In this document: positions 5,245 to 12,416 of the stretch, in pieces | Layout: every line of letters begins with the position of its first letter | How positions within the stretch are numbered: position 1 is the stretch's first letter | Source: Rubritepida sp. | Lineage (GTDB): Bacteria > Pseudomonadota > Alphaproteobacteria > Acetobacterales > Acetobacteraceae | Reading direction: 5' to 3' | Length of the DNA: 12,416 nucleotides | NCBI GenBank assembly: GCA_007129145.1 | Contig: SKWC01000357.1 | Coordinates: 1 to 12,416, forward strand | Position numbers and translations under genes: made by a program | Notes under the pieces: generated by a model | Seen by the model: only the letters and a program-made list of their open reading frames with translations | What the model was told of the DNA's origin: nothing | Databases searched by the model: none

Positions 5245-6678
5245 ATGCTCGACGACCTGCACGCCCTCGCGCCGCTCGATGCGCTGCGCGCCATCCTCGG
5301 CCCCGCCGGGCTGCTGACCGACCCCGCCGACCTCGCCCCCGCGCTGTCCGACTGGCGCGGCCTCTACCGCGGCGAGGCCATGGCGCTGCTGCGCCCGGCC
5401 GACACCGCCCAGGTCTCGGCCTGCGTGGCGCTCTGCGCGAAGCACGGCATCGCCATCATCCCGCAGGGCGGCAACACCTCCATGGTGGGCGGCGCCACGC
5501 CGGAGACCCGGCCCAACCAGGTGGTGCTCAGCCTCGCGCGGATGAACCGCATCCGCGAGATGGACCCGCTCGACATGACCATGACGGCCGAGGCCGGCGT
5601 GGTGCTGACCCGCGCGCAGGAGGCGGCGGCCGAGCATGGCTGCCTGTTCCCCCTCAGCCTCGGCGCCGAGGGCTCGGCCATGATCGGCGGGCTCTTGTCC
5701 ACCAATGCCGGGGGCAACACCACGGTGCGCTACGGCAATGCGCGCGAACTCATGCTGGGGCTTGAGGTGGTGCTGCCCGATGGCGGGGTGGTGCATGGGC
5801 TGCGGCGGCTGCGCAAGGACAACACAGGCTATGCGCTGCGCCATCTGTTCGTGGGCGCGGAAGGCACGCTCGGCATCATCACCGCCGCCGTGCTGCGCCT
5901 GTTCCCCGCCGTGCAGGAAAGTGTCACCGCCTTCTGCGCCGTCCCGGACGAGGACGCTGCGCTAGCCTTGTTCCGCCGCTTCCGCGCGGCCGATGAAGGC
6001 GCGGTGCGCGCCTTCGAATACATGTCGGGCCCGGGGGTGGAGCTGGTCTTCGCCACCATCGAGGGCGCGGTGCGCCCGCTGGCCGAACCCGCGCCGCATT
6101 ACGTGCTGCTCGACCTCACCGCCTCGCGCCAGGGTGCGGGGCTGCGCGGGCTTGCGGAATCGGTGCTGGCCGAGGCGCTGGAAGCGGGTGAGGTGACCGA
6201 CGCCGCACTCGCGGAATCCGAGGCGCAGCGCGCCGCGCTGTGGCGCCTGCGCGAGGAACACCCCGAGGCGCAGAAGCGCGCCGGCGGCAATGTGAAGAAC
6301 GACGTCTCGGTGCCCGTCTCGCGCGTGCCGGAGATGATCCGGCGCTGCTCGGCGGCGCTGCGCGAACTCATCCCCGGCAGCCGGCCCATGCCCTTCGGCC
6401 ATATGGGCGACGGCAACATCCACATGAACCTGGTGCAGCCCGAGGGCATGGACCCGGCCGAATTCCTGGCCCGCGCGCACGACATCATGGATTGCGTGAA
6501 CGCCATCGTGCGCGAGCTGGGCGGCAGCTTCAGCGCCGAGCACGGGGTGGGGCGCCTCAAGACCGACATGATGGAGGAATGGCGCGGCGGCGCGGAGCTG
6601 GCGGCGATGCGCGCCATCAAGGCCGCGCTCGACCCGCAGGGCATCATGAACCCGGGCAAGGTCCTGCCGCCCGGGTGA
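5245..6678 (+). CDS. FAD-linked D-2-hydroxyacid dehydrogenase (GlcD/D2HGDH-like)
   Basis: This 477-residue flavoprotein belongs to the VAO/PCMH family that oxidises D-lactate, D-2-hydroxyglutarate and related acids, passing electrons to a flavoprotein or the quinone pool. The FAD domain begins with DWRGLYRGEAMALLRPADT (36-54), has the pyrophosphate-binding loop PQGGNTSMVGGATP (73-86), GAEGSAMIGGLLSTNAGG (140-157) and FVGAEGTLGIIT (202-213). The C-terminal cap carries FGHMGDGNIHMN (384-395) and SAEHGVG, whose H386, H393 and E432 correspond to the metal-binding, substrate-positioning residues of D-2-hydroxyglutarate dehydrogenases. It ends in the usual LDPQGIMNPGKVL. No membrane segment is visible. 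The start follows the dioxygenase stop by 3 nt. The exact substrate is unknown; a 2-hydroxyacid derived from a thiol or sulfinate compound would fit the neighbours. Confidence 0.87.
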   Translation: MLDDLHALAPLDALRAILGPAGLLTDPADLAPALSDWRGLYRGEAMALLRPADTAQVSACVALCAKHGIAIIPQGGNTSMVGGATPETRPNQVVLSLARMNRIREMDPLDMTMTAEAGVVLTRAQEAAAEHGCLFPLSLGAEGSAMIGGLLSTNAGGNTTVRYGNARELMLGLEVVLPDGGVVHGLRRLRKDNTGYALRHLFVGAEGTLGIITAAVLRLFPAVQESVTAFCAVPDEDAALALFRRFRAADEGAVRAFEYMSGPGVELVFATIEGAVRPLAEPAPHYVLLDLTASRQGAGLRGLAESVLAEALEAGEVTDAALAESEAQRAALWRLREEHPEAQKRAGGNVKNDVSVPVSRVPEMIRRCSAALRELIPGSRPMPFGHMGDGNIHMNLVQPEGMDPAEFLARAHDIMDCVNAIVRELGGSFSAEHGVGRLKTDMMEEWRGGAELAAMRAIKAALDPQGIMNPGKVLPPG

Positions 6679-6712
6679 CCGCGCGCGGGGCCGCTGCTAT
6701 GCGGGGCGCGCC

Positions 6713-7843
6713 ATGAAGCGCATAGACCGCTACATCTTCCGCCAACTGGCGCTGGCGCTGTTGGCCGTCACGCTGGGCCTCGCCGCGCTGGTCTGGCTGA
6801 CGCAGTCGCTTCGCTTCATCGAGCTGGTGCTGGACCGCGGCCTGTCCTTCCGCGTCTTCCTGGAGCTGACCGGCCTGCTGCTGCCCGGCTTCTTCGGGCT
6901 GATCCTGCCCATCACCACCTTCGTCGTGGTGCTGTTCACCTATGTGCGCCTGGCCGGCGACCGCGAGCTGGTGGTGATGCGCGCGGCCGGCCTGTCCAAC
7001 GCGCAGCTTTCCCGCCCCGCCATCGGCGTCGCCATGGTCTCCATGGCGCTGTGCTTCATGCTGAACCTGTGGCTCACCCCCATCTCGCAGCAGGCCTTCC
7101 GCGACTGGCAGGCCGAGATCCGCGACGAGATGGCCGGGCTGCTGCTTCAGGATGGCGTGTTCACCTCCCTCGGCGGCGACCTCACCATCTATGCCCGCGC
7201 GCGCCAGGGCGCCGACCAGCTCTTCGGCATCCTGGTGCATGACACGCGCGAGCCGGGGGCGCCGGTCACCATCATCGCCGAGGCGGGGCTGCTCACCGTC
7301 ACCGCCGCGGGCCCGCGGGTGACGCTGTTCAACGGCGAGCGCCAGCAGATGAGCCTCGGCACCGATCCGGATGGCCGGCCCGAGCCTCGGCTGACCATCC
7401 TGAGCTTCCGCGAGAACAGCCTCGACCTCGCGCGCACGGGCCAGCGCAACGGCGAGCGCACGCGCAACATCCATGAGCGCACGCTGGCCGAGTTGCTGGA
7501 CCCCGAGCCCGGCGTGTCCGAGCGCGACCGCCAGCGCTTCCTGGCCGAGGCGCAGCAACGGCTCGCCAGCCCGTTCACCGCGCTGGGCTACACGCTGCTC
7601 GCGCTCGCGGTGGCGCTGACCGGGGAGTTCCGGCGCTTCGGGGGCATGCTGCGGCTGGCCATCGGCTGCGGCATCATGGTCGGGCTGATCGCCATCGGCC
7701 TGACCTTCGGCAATGCCGCCGCCCGCGACCCGAGGCTGCACGGCCTCGCCTGGCTGCATGCGGTGCTGCCGGGCCTCGTCGCCATCTGGGTGCTGGCGCG
7801 CGCGCCGGGCCTGTCCGCGCGGTGGCGCCGATGGGCCAGCTGA
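6713..7843 (+). CDS. lptF: LPS export ABC transporter permease LptF
   Basis: This 376-residue inner-membrane subunit of the LptB2FG complex pulls lipopolysaccharide out of the inner membrane and feeds it to the periplasmic Lpt bridge. The N-terminus MKRIDRYIFRQL is typical of LptF. Three membrane helices lie in about 11-31, 50-80 and 101-122. The cytoplasmic coupling helix GDRELVVMRAAGLS (82-95), which contacts the LptB ATPase, follows the second. A periplasmic beta-jellyroll domain spans roughly 130-280, and three more helices complete the C-terminal part (ALGYTLLALAVALTG, LAIGCGIMVGLIAIGLTF, LHAVLPGLVAIWVLA). Family length is normal. It lies 34 nt after the FAD gene, a gap too short to show an obvious promoter, so read-through from the catabolic unit cannot be excluded. 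lptG follows after 28 nt. LptB is not in this window. Confidence 0.95.
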   Translation: MKRIDRYIFRQLALALLAVTLGLAALVWLTQSLRFIELVLDRGLSFRVFLELTGLLLPGFFGLILPITTFVVVLFTYVRLAGDRELVVMRAAGLSNAQLSRPAIGVAMVSMALCFMLNLWLTPISQQAFRDWQAEIRDEMAGLLLQDGVFTSLGGDLTIYARARQGADQLFGILVHDTREPGAPVTIIAEAGLLTVTAAGPRVTLFNGERQQMSLGTDPDGRPEPRLTILSFRENSLDLARTGQRNGERTRNIHERTLAELLDPEPGVSERDRQRFLAEAQQRLASPFTALGYTLLALAVALTGEFRRFGGMLRLAIGCGIMVGLIAIGLTFGNAAARDPRLHGLAWLHAVLPGLVAIWVLARAPGLSARWRRWAS

Positions 7844-7871
7844 CCCCCGCGCCGCGCCGGATGCGGCCCGC

Positions 7872-8999
7872 ATGAGCCTCGCTCGGACCTTCACCCTCTA
7901 TGTCGGGCAGCGCTTCCTCGGCGCCTTCCTGCTGATGCTGCTGGCGCTGACGCTGCTGGTGTCGCTGTTCGACTTCGTGGAGTTGCTGCGCCGCGCCGCC
8001 GGCCGGCCGGAAGCCAGCTTCGCGGTGGTGGCGAACATCGCCGCCCTGCGCATCCCCTTCATCGCGCTGCAGATCATGCCCTTCGCCCTGCTGCTGGGCG
8101 GGTTGCTGGCCTTCTGGCGGCTGGCGCGGGGGTCGGAGCTGATCGTGGCGCGCGCCTCGGGCATCTCGGCCTTCGCCTTCCTGGTCGGGCCGGTGCTGGT
8201 GGCGCTGCTGGCGGGGGTGCTCGCCATCACCGCCGTCTCGCCCCTCTCCTCCGCGCTGTTCTCGCGCGCCGAGCGGCTGGAGGCCTCCTTCCTGCGCGCC
8301 GGCGGCGGCGTGACCGCGCTGGCCGGCGGCATGCTGTGGCTGCGCCAGGCCGATCGCGGCATCGAGGCCGATGGCGTGGCCATCCTGACCGGCCGGCCCG
8401 CGCGGCTGCTGGCCGCCGAACCCGGCGCGGAGTTCCGCCTCGACCAGGTGAGCGTCTGGCGCCTGACCGCCCAGCACAGCCCGCTGCAGCGCATCGAGGC
8501 GCAGCGCGCGCGGCTGGTGCCGGGCCATTGGGTCCTGGAGGACCTCGTGATCTTCCAGGCCGGCCGCAACCAGCCGATCGCCCAGGCCGCGCTGATGCTG
8601 CCCACCGCGCTGACGGCGGGGCGGATCGAGGACAGCGTCGCCTCGCCGGGCACGCTGTCCTTCTGGGCGCTGCCGGACTTCATCACCCTGCTGGAGCAGT
8701 CGGGCTTCTCGGCGCTGCGCCACCGGCTGCAGTTCCAGGGCTTCCTGTCGCTGCCGCTGCTTGCGGTGGCGATGGCCCTGCTGGCGGCCGGCTTCTCCAT
8801 GCGCCATTCTCGCCAGGGGGGTGCCGCGCGGGGAATCGCGGCCGGCGTCGCCACCGGCTTCGGCCTGTTCGTGCTGGCGCGGGTCACGGCCCAGTTCGGC
8901 GAGGCCGGCTCCCTGCCGGTCTGGCTCGCCGCCTGGGCGCCCACCGCGGCCGGGCTGCTGCTGGCGCTGACGCTGCTGCTGCACCTGGAGGAAGGCTGA
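7872..8999 (+). CDS. lptG: LPS export ABC transporter permease LptG
   Basis: This 375-residue partner of LptF in the inner-membrane LPS extraction complex has the same architecture. A first helix is at about 15-35, followed by a pair at about 55-83 and 101-122. The coupling helix RGSELIVARASGIS (86-99) follows the second helix. A periplasmic jellyroll occupies roughly 125-285, and C-terminal helices include FLSLPLLAVAMALLAAGF, IAAGVATGFGLFVLARV and WAPTAAGLLLALTLLLHL. The ATG at 7872 puts the N-terminus (MSLARTFTLYVGQRF) just before the first helix. The same frame is open further upstream, but that would overlap lptF by more than 100 nt with unrelated sequence. The start has no obvious ribosome-binding site and the gap to lptF is 28 nt, so co-transcription with lptF is likely. 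Confidence 0.94.
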   Translation: MSLARTFTLYVGQRFLGAFLLMLLALTLLVSLFDFVELLRRAAGRPEASFAVVANIAALRIPFIALQIMPFALLLGGLLAFWRLARGSELIVARASGISAFAFLVGPVLVALLAGVLAITAVSPLSSALFSRAERLEASFLRAGGGVTALAGGMLWLRQADRGIEADGVAILTGRPARLLAAEPGAEFRLDQVSVWRLTAQHSPLQRIEAQRARLVPGHWVLEDLVIFQAGRNQPIAQAALMLPTALTAGRIEDSVASPGTLSFWALPDFITLLEQSGFSALRHRLQFQGFLSLPLLAVAMALLAAGFSMRHSRQGGAARGIAAGVATGFGLFVLARVTAQFGEAGSLPVWLAAWAPTAAGLLLALTLLLHLEEG

Positions 9000-9001
9000 C
9001 G

Positions 9002-11350
9002 ATGCTGCCAACGCCCGCGACCGCCCCGGCCCAGCGCCCGAATTCGACCCGACCGGGGCTGCGCGCGGCACCCTGGCTGGCTGGCCTGCTGCTGGCCGGA
9101 GCCGCGCCGGGCCTTCCCGGCCTGGCACAGCCCATGCCCGAACCGCCTGCCATCGGCGCCCCGCCCGCGGCCGCCACCCTGCCGGGTGGCCCCCCCTCGG
9201 CCAACCCATCCCGCGACGCGCCGGTGGTCTTCACCGCCGATGAGGTGGAATACAACGACGCCACCGGGGTGGTCTCCGCCCGCGGCCGGGTCGAGGCCTG
9301 GCAGGGCGAGCGCTTCGTGCGCGCCGACAGCTTCACCCATGACCGCAACACCGGCGTGAGCGTGCTGCGCGGCAATGTCCAGCTGATCGAGGCGGACGGG
9401 CAGGTGCTCTACGCCGAGGAGGCCGAACTCTCGGGCGGGTTCCGCGATGGCGTGCTGCGCGAGATCCAGGCCCGGCTGCCGCAGAACGCCCGCATGGCCG
9501 CGCGCGGGGCACGGCGCACCGGCGGCGAGGTCACCGACCTCGCGCAGGTCGTCTATTCCAGCTGCAACCTCTGCCCCGAGGACCCCACCCGCCCGCCGCT
9601 GTGGCAGGTGCGCGCGCGCCTCGCCACCCAGGACACGCGCAGCCAGCGGATCTTCTACCGCGACGCGCGGCTCGAGGTGGCGGGGGTGCCGGTGCTCTAC
9701 ACGCCCTTCATGTCGCACCCCGACCCGAGCGCGCCGCGCGCCTCGGGCTTCCTCACGCCCGAGGTCGGCTTCACCCGCTTCCTCGGCCCCTTCGTGCGCA
9801 TCCCCTATTTCTGGGCGATCGACGACCACCAGGACCTGACGGCCACGATCACCCAGGGCAGCCGCGTGTTGCCCAGCCTCGGCCTCACCTACCGCCGGCG
9901 CTTCAACTCCGGCGAACTCGACATCGACGGGTCGGTGGCCTACCTACCGCGCAGCACTCTCGACCGGCTGGGCCTGTTCGGCCAATCCGAGGACGAGCGC
10001 ATCGGCGGGCACATCGCCGCCCGCGGCCGCTTCCACGTGGATGAGAACTGGCGCGTCGGCTTCGACCTGAACCGGGCCTCCAGCGAGGCCTATCTGCGCG
10101 TCTATCGCCTGGAGGTGCGGCGCGTGCTGGCCAGCCAGGCCTTCGCCGAGGGCTTCTGGGGCACCGAGCACTATGCGCGGCTGGACGCGCGGGCCTACCA
10201 GGGTCTGCGCGGCACCGACCGCAACAGCGAAATCCCGATCGTCGCCCCCTTCGCCATCTATGAATACGCCCCGCGCATGCCCGTGCTGGGCGGTTTCCTC
10301 ACGATGGACGCGGGGCTGCTCGGCCTCACGCGGTCCAATGGCGCGGCCAGCCAGCGCCTGACCGCCCGCGCCGCCTGGGAAAGGCCGATCCGCGGCGCGC
10401 TTGGCGACATCTGGACCATCCGCACCCAGGCCGACATGCGCGGCTTCTGGCTGCAGGGCCAGGACCGCGCGCCGAACTTCCTGCCCCGCGCCGGCGGCAC
10501 CGAGGGCGATGCCAACCTGCGCGTCGCGCTGGACTGGCGCATGCCGCTGGTGCGGCCCGTGGGCATCTGGGGCCAGCAGCTTCTGGAGCCGCGCGTGCAG
10601 ATCGTCACCGGCCCGGGCACCGGCCGGCAGCGCCTCACCCCCAATGAGGACAGCATCGACTTCGACTTCACCGACGCCAACCTCTTCGCCCTCGACCGCT
10701 TCACCGGACGCGACCGCTTCGAGGGCGGCACGCGGGTGGATGCGGCGATCCGCGGCACCTGGCTGTTCCCCAATGGCGGGCGGGTCGAGGGCCTGGTCGG
10801 CCGCTCCTACCGCTTCAGCGAGGAAGCGCTGTTCCCGCCCGGCACGGGCCTCGATCGCCGCTGGTCGGACTGGGTGGGGCGCGCAAGCTTCGCCCCCGTG
10901 CCCTGGTTCGAGATCATGGGCCGCACCCGTTGGGACGGCCGCGGCCGGCACCGCGCCAGCGACGCCGTTGCGGCGGCCGCAGTGGGCGATGTGGGGCCGT
11001 TCAGCAATGTGGTGCTGACCGCGAGCTACCTGCACACCCAGCCGGTGCCCTTCCTGGTGAATGACCCGGGGCGCAGCGAGGTGGGGCTGGGCATCGGCGG
11101 GGAATGGCGCGACGGCCGGGGCGGCGTGTGGCGGGCCAATGCCACGCTGCGCTACGACTTGCGCCGCGAACGCCCCGCCGCCATCGTGGGCGCCGCCGGC
11201 TACGAGGATGAATGCTTCATCTTCGAGGCCCGCTTCGAGCGCAGCATCGGCTTCGACCCGCTGACCGACAACGCGCTGCGCGGCGGCACCACCCTGCTGT
11301 TCCGCATCGCCTTCAAGACGGTGGGCGACCTTTCGCTGCGCGCCCTGTGA
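9002..11350 (+). CDS. lptD: Outer-membrane LPS assembly protein LptD
   Basis: This 782-residue outer-membrane barrel, with LptE, inserts LPS into the outer leaflet. Residues about 21-43 form a signal peptide (APWLAGLLLAGAA then GLPGLA, likely cleaved before Gln44). A Pro/Ala-rich linker runs to about 72, followed by the periplasmic OstA/LptA-like jellyroll starting PVVFTADEVEYNDATGVVSA. YSSCNLCPED holds C188 and C191; then PLWQVRA and the beta-rich barrel run to a C-terminal RIAFKTVGDLSLRAL. The only other cysteine is C738 in YEDECFIFEARF, so at most one barrel-to-jellyroll disulfide can form, fewer than the two in E. coli LptD. ATG 9002 lies 2 nt after the lptG stop, preceded by GGAGGAAGG (8987-8995). 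The frame is open back to 8336, but that stretch lies within lptG. The order lptG-lptD-surA is common in proteobacteria. Confidence 0.95.
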   Translation: MLPTPATAPAQRPNSTRPGLRAAPWLAGLLLAGAAPGLPGLAQPMPEPPAIGAPPAAATLPGGPPSANPSRDAPVVFTADEVEYNDATGVVSARGRVEAWQGERFVRADSFTHDRNTGVSVLRGNVQLIEADGQVLYAEEAELSGGFRDGVLREIQARLPQNARMAARGARRTGGEVTDLAQVVYSSCNLCPEDPTRPPLWQVRARLATQDTRSQRIFYRDARLEVAGVPVLYTPFMSHPDPSAPRASGFLTPEVGFTRFLGPFVRIPYFWAIDDHQDLTATITQGSRVLPSLGLTYRRRFNSGELDIDGSVAYLPRSTLDRLGLFGQSEDERIGGHIAARGRFHVDENWRVGFDLNRASSEAYLRVYRLEVRRVLASQAFAEGFWGTEHYARLDARAYQGLRGTDRNSEIPIVAPFAIYEYAPRMPVLGGFLTMDAGLLGLTRSNGAASQRLTARAAWERPIRGALGDIWTIRTQADMRGFWLQGQDRAPNFLPRAGGTEGDANLRVALDWRMPLVRPVGIWGQQLLEPRVQIVTGPGTGRQRLTPNEDSIDFDFTDANLFALDRFTGRDRFEGGTRVDAAIRGTWLFPNGGRVEGLVGRSYRFSEEALFPPGTGLDRRWSDWVGRASFAPVPWFEIMGRTRWDGRGRHRASDAVAAAAVGDVGPFSNVVLTASYLHTQPVPFLVNDPGRSEVGLGIGGEWRDGRGGVWRANATLRYDLRRERPAAIVGAAGYEDECFIFEARFERSIGFDPLTDNALRGGTTLLFRIAFKTVGDLSLRAL

Positions 11351-11378
11351 GGCCCCCCCGCCGCGGATCATCCAACGC

Positions 11379-11411
11379 GACCGGCCCCATGGGGCTGCCC
11401 TTCGGCCGGTC
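11379..11411 (+). other. Hairpin in the lptD-surA intergenic region
   Basis: GACCGGCC (11379-11386) and GGCCGGTC (11404-11411) are perfect 8-bp inverted arms around a 17-nt loop. Overlapping them is a competing perfect 12-bp palindrome, GCCCCATGGGGC (11384-11395). No T-run follows, so this is not a standard intrinsic terminator. It ends 9 nt before the surA ribosome-binding site and could influence processing or relative expression of lptD and surA. Chance formation in GC-rich DNA is possible. Confidence 0.35.
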
Positions 11412-11420
11412 CACCCCTTA

Positions 11421-11427
11421 GAAGGAG
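11421..11427 (+). promoter_or_regulatory. Strong ribosome-binding site of surA
   Basis: GAAGGAG is followed by 6 nt and the ATG at 11434. This is among the best Shine-Dalgarno sequences in the window and decides the start of a gene whose end is not visible. Confidence 0.8.
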
Positions 11428-11433
11428 CACATC

Positions 11434-12416
11434 ATGCCGCGACTGCTCCACACCCTCCTCATCCTCGCCGCCCTGCTCGCCCCCGCGCTGGGCCAGCCGG
11501 GACCCGCCGCCGCCCAGCAGGGCCCGGTCCTGGCCAATGAGAACCGCATCCTCGCCGTGGTGAACGGCGACGTGATCACCCAGCGCGAGGTCACCTCGCG
11601 CGCGCGGCTCTTCGCGCTGAACTTCGGCACCGCCCTCTCGGGCGAGGCGATGCAGCGGCTGGAGGCGCAGATGATGCGCCTGCTGGTGGATGAGCGCCTG
11701 CGCATGCAGGAGGTGCAGCGCCGCGGCATCCCCGTCACCGACCAGGAGATCCTGGAGGCCGTGACCGGCATCGAGTCGCGCAACAACCTGCCCTCGGGCG
11801 CGCTGGTCGCGCAGCTGCGCCGCGCCGGGGTGCAGCCGCGCGTGCTGTATGACCAGATCCGCACCCAGATCGGCTGGGGCCGCGTGCTGGGCGACCAGCT
11901 AGGCCCGCTGGCGGAGGTCTCCCAGGCCGATGTGGATGACCTGCTCGCGCAGCGCGAGGCCCGCCGCGGCACCCCCGAATTCCTGGTCGCGGAGATCTTC
12001 ATCCCCGTCGAGACCCCGGAGGTCGAGGCCGACACCCGCCGCTTCGTCGAGGGCGTGATCGACCAGCTGCGCCGCGGCACGCCCTTCGCCGCGGTGGCCA
12101 CCCAGTTCAGCCAGGCGCAGTCGGCGCTGCAGGGCGGCGACCTCGGCTGGGTCACGCCCGAGCAGCTGGACCCCGAGGTGGGCGACATCGTGCAGCAGAT
12201 GCCGCCCGGCGCCATCTCCAACCCGGTGCGCGTGGCCGGCGGCTTCCAGATCGTCACACTGCGCGCCCGGCGCGAGGTGGGCGCACCCGGCCGCGTCACC
12301 ACCCTGCTGTCGCTGCGCCAGATCTTCCTGCCCTTCACCAGCCAACTGAACCCGCAGGCGCCGACCGAGCAGCAGCGCGCCACCCTCGCCCGCGCCCAGC
12401 AGCTGCAGGCGCAGAC
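11434..12416 (+). CDS. surA: Periplasmic chaperone/peptidyl-prolyl isomerase SurA, 3' end missing
   Basis: The first 327 codons of a gene that runs off the right edge are visible. Residues 1-27 are a clear signal peptide (hydrophobic LLHTLLILAALLAPALG, cleavage expected after PAAA). The SurA N-terminal chaperone domain follows, with ILAVVNGDVITQREV (39-53) and helical sequence including MMRLLVDERLRMQEVQRRGI. A first parvulin domain spans about 182-277: EFLVAEIFIPV, GTPFAAVATQFSQAQSALQG, GDLGWVTPEQLDP and ISNPVRVAGGFQIVTL. From about residue 292, SLRQIFLPF appears to open a second parvulin-like domain. SurA escorts unfolded outer-membrane proteins to the BAM complex and is required for LptD assembly in E. 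coli, which fits its place right after lptD (83-nt gap). The strong ribosome-binding site fixes the start. Confidence 0.92.
   Translation, partial: MPRLLHTLLILAALLAPALGQPGPAAAQQGPVLANENRILAVVNGDVITQREVTSRARLFALNFGTALSGEAMQRLEAQMMRLLVDERLRMQEVQRRGIPVTDQEILEAVTGIESRNNLPSGALVAQLRRAGVQPRVLYDQIRTQIGWGRVLGDQLGPLAEVSQADVDDLLAQREARRGTPEFLVAEIFIPVETPEVEADTRRFVEGVIDQLRRGTPFAAVATQFSQAQSALQGGDLGWVTPEQLDPEVGDIVQQMPPGAISNPVRVAGGFQIVTLRARREVGAPGRVTTLLSLRQIFLPFTSQLNPQAPTEQQRATLARAQQLQAQ

Noticed and set aside
6699..6716. Five-codon ORF (ATG to TGA) overlapping the lptF start in an ATGA
   Set aside because: It is too short to distinguish from chance, with no ribosome-binding site and no evident regulatory logic.
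8336..9001. 222-residue N-terminal extension of LptD within lptG
   Set aside because: The translation is low-complexity, whereas the ATG at 9002 has a ribosome-binding site and is followed by a good signal peptide.
9944..11371. Long minus-strand open frame opposite lptD
   Set aside because: It shows Gly/Ala/Gln/Arg-rich shadow coding, and the plus frame is a full LptD.

Overview
The window is very GC-rich (roughly 70% by eye, with strong G/C in third codon positions). It looks like chromosomal DNA from an alphaproteobacterium, and protein style and gene order suggest the Acetobacteraceae/Rhodospirillales (Roseomonas-like); this placement is inference. There are no transposases, tRNAs, rRNAs, CRISPR arrays or prophage genes. 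Coding density is high and no gene looks broken.

Layout. (1) 1-532, minus: the N-terminal part of a DUF445 membrane protein, cut by the left edge. (2) 533-598: a short divergent promoter region with a 13-bp imperfect palindrome closely matching a Zur (zinc uptake regulator) operator. (3) 599-2326, plus: an unannotated 38-codon membrane micro-ORF, then the ATPase and permease of a zinc ABC transporter (ZnuC/AztA and ZnuB/AztB type). No substrate-binding protein gene is in view. (4) 2363-3238, minus: an XRE-type helix-turn-helix regulator, convergent with the transporter. (5) 3239-3481: a 243-bp divergent intergenic region with three heptamers spaced exactly 21 bp apart, an A8 tract and a 10-bp palindrome. 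(6) 3482-6678, plus: a tightly packed three-gene unit with gaps of 2 and 3 nt, encoding an M20 amidohydrolase, a 3-mercaptopropionate dioxygenase-type thiol dioxygenase and an FAD-linked 2-hydroxyacid dehydrogenase. (7) 6713-12416, plus: the outer-membrane biogenesis block lptF-lptG-lptD-surA, with surA cut by the right edge.

How the parts work together. Block 3 should import zinc under Zur control. Block 6 looks like a small catabolic operon, perhaps for an N-acyl or otherwise masked thiol acid, with the divergent XRE protein as its candidate regulator. Block 7 is the envelope module: LptF and LptG form the inner-membrane permease that extracts LPS, LptD inserts LPS into the outer membrane, and SurA is the periplasmic chaperone needed to fold LptD and other barrels.

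The most interesting items are the thiol-acid operon, the micro-ORF translationally coupled to the zinc ATPase directly beneath the Zur-like box, and the 21-bp-phased repeats upstream of the XRE gene.
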